Part shown: positions 61,005 to 64,000 of the stretch, one piece after another | Numbering within the stretch: the first letter of the stretch is position 1 | Layout of the letters: every line of letters starts with the position of its first letter | DNA from: Pontibacillus chungwhensis | GTDB taxonomy: Bacteria > Bacillota > Bacilli > Bacillales > BH030062 | Length of the DNA: 64,000 nucleotides | Direction: 5' to 3' | NCBI RefSeq assembly: GCF_030166655.1 | Contig: NZ_CP126446.1 | Span: 248,001 to 312,000, forward strand | Notes under the pieces: generated by a model | What the model was told of the DNA's origin: nothing | Database searches by the model: none | The model's input: only the letters and a program-made list of their open reading frames with translations | Position numbers and translations under genes: made by a program

Positions 61005-61046
61005 CACCTTACAAAATGTAAACTATATGCAACATTTTGTAAGGTG
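61005..61046 (+). promoter_or_regulatory. 15-bp perfect inverted repeat upstream of the XRE regulator
   Basis: CACCTTACAAAATGT and ACATTTTGTAAGGTG with 12 bases between. Placed 30 bases before the regulator gene; likely its own operator. Confidence 0.65.
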
Positions 61047-61076
61047 CTGAATATGAATATAGAGGAGGTGGATGCA

Positions 61077-61271
61077 TTGAGAAACAAACAGATGAAGATC
61101 GCCCGGGTGGAGTCTGAATTATCTCAAGAGCAATTAGCCGAGATTGTCGGAGTCACGAGGCAAACCATTCATTTAATCGAAGCCGGAAACTATAATCCTA
61201 GTCTTAAATTGTGTTGTGCCATATGCAAAGCCTTAAATAGAACGTTAAATGATTTATTCTGGGAGGAATGA
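61077..61271 (+). CDS. XRE-family helix-turn-helix regulator (YozG/YvaO-like small form)
   Basis: 64 residues, a single HTH domain: LSQEQLAEIVGVTRQTIHLIEAGNYNPSLKLC. TTG 61077 has GAGGAGGTGG five bases upstream and gives the family start (RNKQMKIAR). The stop overlaps the ATG of the membrane protein by one base, so they are one unit; such pairs are common and the membrane partner often modulates the regulator. Confidence 0.9.
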   Translation: MRNKQMKIARVESELSQEQLAEIVGVTRQTIHLIEAGNYNPSLKLCCAICKALNRTLNDLFWEE

Positions 61272-61705
61272 TGAATATGGAAAAGGTAGTAAAAGAAACA
61301 AAGTGGGCGATCCTTATTTTGATCCTTGTTAGCATAGCCCTTCTTGGAACCTGGGGTGTTGTAAACGTTTATGATTATAACTTAGTTAATCAGAGTGCTC
61401 TTCTGGCGTTATCGCTTATTCCTTTGAGTGCAGCCCTCGCTTCTTACATGAAACTGACGAAAATAAAGAAGAATCCTAGTTTGATGGTATCCGAGACGGA
61501 TGAGAGGCTTGTCTCACAGAAAAACGAAGCCGCTGCCCAAACATTAAAGGTGCTTCAAGCTGTGTTGTTCTTCCTCTATTTGGGATACACGTTTATGATC
61601 CCGGAAGACGTCTTTACGTCCATTGTTTGGTGGCTTGCGTTAGGTCTTTTCTTCTTTTCGATATTTGCTCCCGTTATGTTTCGCCATATTGGAAAGAAGG
61701 ACTAA
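61271..61705 (+). CDS. Membrane protein partner of the XRE regulator (DUF2178-like)
   Basis: 144 residues. Four helices (about 12-32, 40-56, 88-106 and 115-135) with a charged loop SETDERLVSQKNEAA between 2 and 3, as in DUF2178 proteins. Start at ATG 61271 or 61277 behind GGGAGGA. Role unknown. Confidence 0.8.
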   Translation: MNMEKVVKETKWAILILILVSIALLGTWGVVNVYDYNLVNQSALLALSLIPLSAALASYMKLTKIKKNPSLMVSETDERLVSQKNEAAAQTLKVLQAVLFFLYLGYTFMIPEDVFTSIVWWLALGLFFFSIFAPVMFRHIGKKD

Positions 61706-61749
61706 TAAAGCTTGAGTAAGGATCTTTTTTCAAATAAAAGACTATGCAA

Positions 61750-61788
61750 AAGCACCCTAAGATATCTTATCTAAGGGTGCTTGCTTTC
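61750..61788. terminator. Terminator between convergent genes
   Basis: AAGCACCCT...AGGGTGCTT with a 15-base loop; T-rich on the plus side. Confidence 0.75.
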
Positions 61789-61823
61789 ATTATTCGCTAT
61801 TCTCTTTTAGAAAAAAGATACAG

Positions 61824-61973
61824 TTACCAAAATATCCCGATAATAGCCGTAATCGCAACGGCTGCGCCGGCGATAATGCTAGCCACTTCGGTCGTTGTAT
61901 TGCGATTGGGTTTTTTTAGGTCTTCGACTTCTCTTTTTAATTTCTCGAATTCTTCTCGTGTAGGATGATCCAA
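61824..61973 (-). CDS. Small coiled-coil / single-helix membrane protein
   Basis: 49 residues from TTG 61973, with GGAGG eight bases upstream. A charged amphipathic part (HPTREEFEKLKREVEDLKK) precedes a hydrophobic helix (VASIIAGAAVAITAIIGIFW). A reading frame on the other strand is only its shadow. It lies behind the ABC exporter genes on the same strand. I do not recognise it. Confidence 0.65.
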   Translation of the reverse strand: MDHPTREEFEKLKREVEDLKKPNRNTTTEVASIIAGAAVAITAIIGIFW

Positions 61974-61994
61974 TTGAATGGCCTCCGATCTAGA

Positions 61995-62774
61995 TTATAG
62001 GATGTCTTGCTTTTGGAATCTGTAGAAACCAATGACGGCTAATACGAGAGAGTATACAAAGATGATCGTCAGCGAAAACAGTAAACCTTCTCCAGCCCCC
62101 ATCACCATTTCCCCAGGGTTATTGATAAGCGTATTATCGCTATATACCTGGAGCGTAAGGTTTGGGTAAATAAAGTAACTTGTGTTCCAGTTTAGTAATT
62201 CGAGAATGCCTGTCACCATGCTACCTGCTGTATCGATGACAAAGAATAAGACAACCGCCACGACAGTGCTCTTAAACAAGGTTCCAACCAGAACAGAAAG
62301 GCAAAGGTAAAACACGTAGACAGGAATTTGATAGAGACAACTTAATACAGCTGTCATGAAAAGATTCTCAGATGCTTGTGATGCATCAAACATTAACACT
62401 GAGACAAGGAAGATCACAATGTTAAAGACGACCATTAGAAGTAATGTAGCCAGGAACCCACTTATAAGTTTGGACCCTAGAAGTGAAAGGCGTGAAATGG
62501 GTCGAATAGCCAGTTGCTTGATCGTCCCTTTATGAAATTCACTTGTAATGGAAGAGGTGGTTATAATGACGCCATAAAACAGCAGAAACAATCCGTTAAT
62601 GAAAGACTGGGAAAGCGTAAGGAATGTCCCGGCTGTCGGTAATGCATTTTCATCCAAGAAGATGCGAAGAGAAATGGATAGAATGAGGTACAAGCCAATT
62701 ACAATGATCAGGAACCATTTCACTCGGTTTCGATACCAGGTCTTTAACAGCTCATTATAAATTAAAGAACTCAT
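61995..62774 (-). CDS. ABC-2 type transporter permease
   Basis: 259 residues, six hydrophobic segments, with ITSEFHKGTIKQLAIRPISR, a phrase typical of BcrB/NatB-like ABC-2 permeases. It overlaps the ATPase gene by four bases. Exports an unknown compound, often a peptide antibiotic or lipid. Confidence 0.9.
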   Translation of the reverse strand: MSSLIYNELLKTWYRNRVKWFLIIVIGLYLILSISLRIFLDENALPTAGTFLTLSQSFINGLFLLFYGVIITTSSITSEFHKGTIKQLAIRPISRLSLLGSKLISGFLATLLLMVVFNIVIFLVSVLMFDASQASENLFMTAVLSCLYQIPVYVFYLCLSVLVGTLFKSTVVAVVLFFVIDTAGSMVTGILELLNWNTSYFIYPNLTLQVYSDNTLINNPGEMVMGAGEGLLFSLTIIFVYSLVLAVIGFYRFQKQDIL

Positions 62775-63688
62775 GCGTCTTCACCTCCTGTTAGTTCTAG
62801 GAATTGATCTTCAAGGGTATCTTTCAGGATGACTTCATATAACAAGATCCCACGGTCTGTAGCTGCTTTAATAATGGTTGGAATCTGATCTTGCTCAATT
62901 CCTGAGAGCGTTATGTACTTTTTATCTTCTTCGACTCTCCCGTATTCCTCGAGTATAGGGATAAGGTCCGCGTTAGAAGTAGCACGGAATAAAGCTTTCA
63001 CTTTCTGCTGTTCCGACTTAGAGGAATCAGTCATGGAGAACTGTTTTACAAATTTTCCATCCTGGATAATCAATACTTCATCGCACATCATCTCTGCTTC
63101 TGATAAGAGGTGAGTGGACACCAGTACTGTAACTCCTTCTTCGTCTGCTAAGGTTCTGAGGTAGCTACGCAATTCCCGAATTCCTTTTGGATCGAGCCCA
63201 TTGGTCGGCTCATCAAGGATAAGGATAGACGGTTTGTGAAGAAGTGCCTGTGCAATGCCGAGCCTTTGCTTCATACCTAAAGAATACGTCTTTACTTTAT
63301 CCGTAATGGCCTTTTCCAACTCTACGAAACTTACAAGCTCGTTGATTCGTTCTCGTGAAATCTTAGGCGTGTGCATACGGCTGAAGTGCTGCATGTTCTC
63401 GAGTCCTGACATGAGATTGTACATTTCAGGATTTTCAACGACAGCCCCGATGTTTGAAAGAGCTTTGTTTCGCTCTGTCTTCATGTTCGCTCCGTTTACG
63501 ATAATTTCTCCTTTGTCAGCGTGGAGAAGACTGACAAGCATACGAATCGTTGTTGTCTTCCCGGCTCCATTTGGCCCAAGGAATCCATAGATTTTCCCTT
63601 TATCGAGTTCGAAGGAAAGGTCATCAATAATCGTTTTTTTCTTAAACGACTTTGATAGATTTTTAACTATAAGTGGTTTAGATGACAA
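62771..63688 (-). CDS. ABC transporter ATP-binding protein (BcrA-like)
   Basis: 305 residues. Walker A GPNGAGKTT, signature SLGMKQRLGIAQ, Walker B ILILDEPTNGLDP, H-loop STHLLSEAE, and a C-terminal regulatory tail. TTG start with AAAGGGG upstream. Forms the exporter with the following permease gene. Confidence 0.95.
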   Translation of the reverse strand: MSSKPLIVKNLSKSFKKKTIIDDLSFELDKGKIYGFLGPNGAGKTTTIRMLVSLLHADKGEIIVNGANMKTERNKALSNIGAVVENPEMYNLMSGLENMQHFSRMHTPKISRERINELVSFVELEKAITDKVKTYSLGMKQRLGIAQALLHKPSILILDEPTNGLDPKGIRELRSYLRTLADEEGVTVLVSTHLLSEAEMMCDEVLIIQDGKFVKQFSMTDSSKSEQQKVKALFRATSNADLIPILEEYGRVEEDKKYITLSGIEQDQIPTIIKAATDRGILLYEVILKDTLEDQFLELTGGEDA

Positions 63689-63944
63689 ACAATCAGCCCC
63701 TTTTTATTTTCCTGTCTTCCTTTACGGTTGTGGTAAATAAAAGGTTTCAAACCAATTTAAGGAACACAACTCCAACCGTACCATAAACTTACATTTTGTG
63801 GAATGAAAATTGGTAGATCAAGAGGAAACAGTGGCTCGGAATGGAGGTTATATCCAAGGGGACTGGAGTTCTCACTCGTTTTACTGTTTGCTCCCTGTAG
63901 TATATAATGGAGTGTCAAAGAAGAAGAAAAGTTGGGAAGTGCCT
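63689..63944. other. Intergenic region with a promoter for the last gene
   Basis: TTTACT, 17 bases, TATAAT (-10 about 63902-63907) points to the gene at 63945. No other feature seen. Confidence 0.5.
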
Positions 63945-64000
63945 ATGAATAAACGAAAGAATAACGGATACAAGAAGTCTGGGAATAAACCTAGAAACAA
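63945..64000 (+). CDS. Start of a basic protein, cut by the window edge
   Basis: Eighteen codons, MNKRKNNGYKKSGNKPRN, very rich in Lys, Asn and Arg. GGGAAGTG lies before the ATG. Too short to identify. Confidence 0.5.
   Translation, partial: MNKRKNNGYKKSGNKPRN

Noticed and set aside
61744-61968. 74-codon plus-strand frame
   Set aside because: It overlaps the terminator and is the shadow of the better minus-strand gene with a ribosome site and protein-like composition.

Overview
The window is a low-GC Gram-positive (Firmicutes) chromosome of the Bacillaceae. The gene order largely follows the Bacillus subtilis stretch ydbR(cshA)-ydcA-acpS-ydcC-alr-ndoAI-ndoA-rsbRA...rsbX-ydcI(tex)-ydcK-tRNAs, and then rrn-tRNA-ydiB-ydiC-ydiD-ydiE-ydiF-rex-ydiK-ydiL-groES-groEL. 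Spore-specific genes (cmpA, a CotA-like laccase) point to an endospore former. The 16S gene and AT-leaning composition would suit a halotolerant genus of the Pontibacillus/Halobacillus type, but I cannot fix the genus from sequence alone.

Layout: 1-5.6 kb, end of a DMT transporter, cshA helicase, and a MoxR/DUF58/DUF4129 operon. 5.6-11.7 kb, rhomboid protease, acpS, NAD(P)HX repair enzyme, YdcC lipoprotein, alanine racemase, EndoAI/EndoA toxin-antitoxin. 11.9-16.8 kb, the complete sigma-B stressosome and partner-switching operon with an internal sigma-B promoter. 17-19.9 kb, tex, antisense cmpA and SprT-like. 20.1-26.6 kb, twelve tRNAs, 16S-23S-5S rRNA and two more tRNAs. 26.8-29.4 kb, the t6A genes tsaE-tsaB-rimI-tsaD, followed by a dense DnaA-box cluster. 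29.8-35.7 kb, ABC-F protein, redox regulator rex, an MFS pump and small membrane proteins. 35.9-38 kb, groESL under CIRCE control.

38.1-42.8 kb is an AT-rich accessory island inserted directly behind groEL, at the position where B. subtilis 168 carries its BsuM restriction genes. It encodes a calcineurin-type phosphoesterase, a thymidylate-kinase-like protein with a changed P-loop, a thymidylate-synthase-fold protein lacking the catalytic cysteine, and a complete ThyA-type enzyme with a long C-terminal extension. I regard this as the best candidate for an undescribed system (modified pyrimidine nucleotide synthesis or signalling, possibly phage defence).

42.8-64 kb is ordinary accessory and metabolic sequence: Bcr-type pump, CotA laccase, zinc efflux and ZIP transporters, class III fructose bisphosphatase, Nudix hydrolase, a nucleoside hydrolase under a purine riboswitch, DegV, the glyoxylate shunt (aceB-aceA), and adhE preceded by two Rex operators and a small unknown gene. 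The window ends with an XRE regulator/membrane protein pair and a two-gene ABC exporter. The rex gene at 32 kb and the Rex sites at 58 kb connect redox sensing to fermentation. A recurring family of stem-loop terminators is scattered through 38-53 kb.
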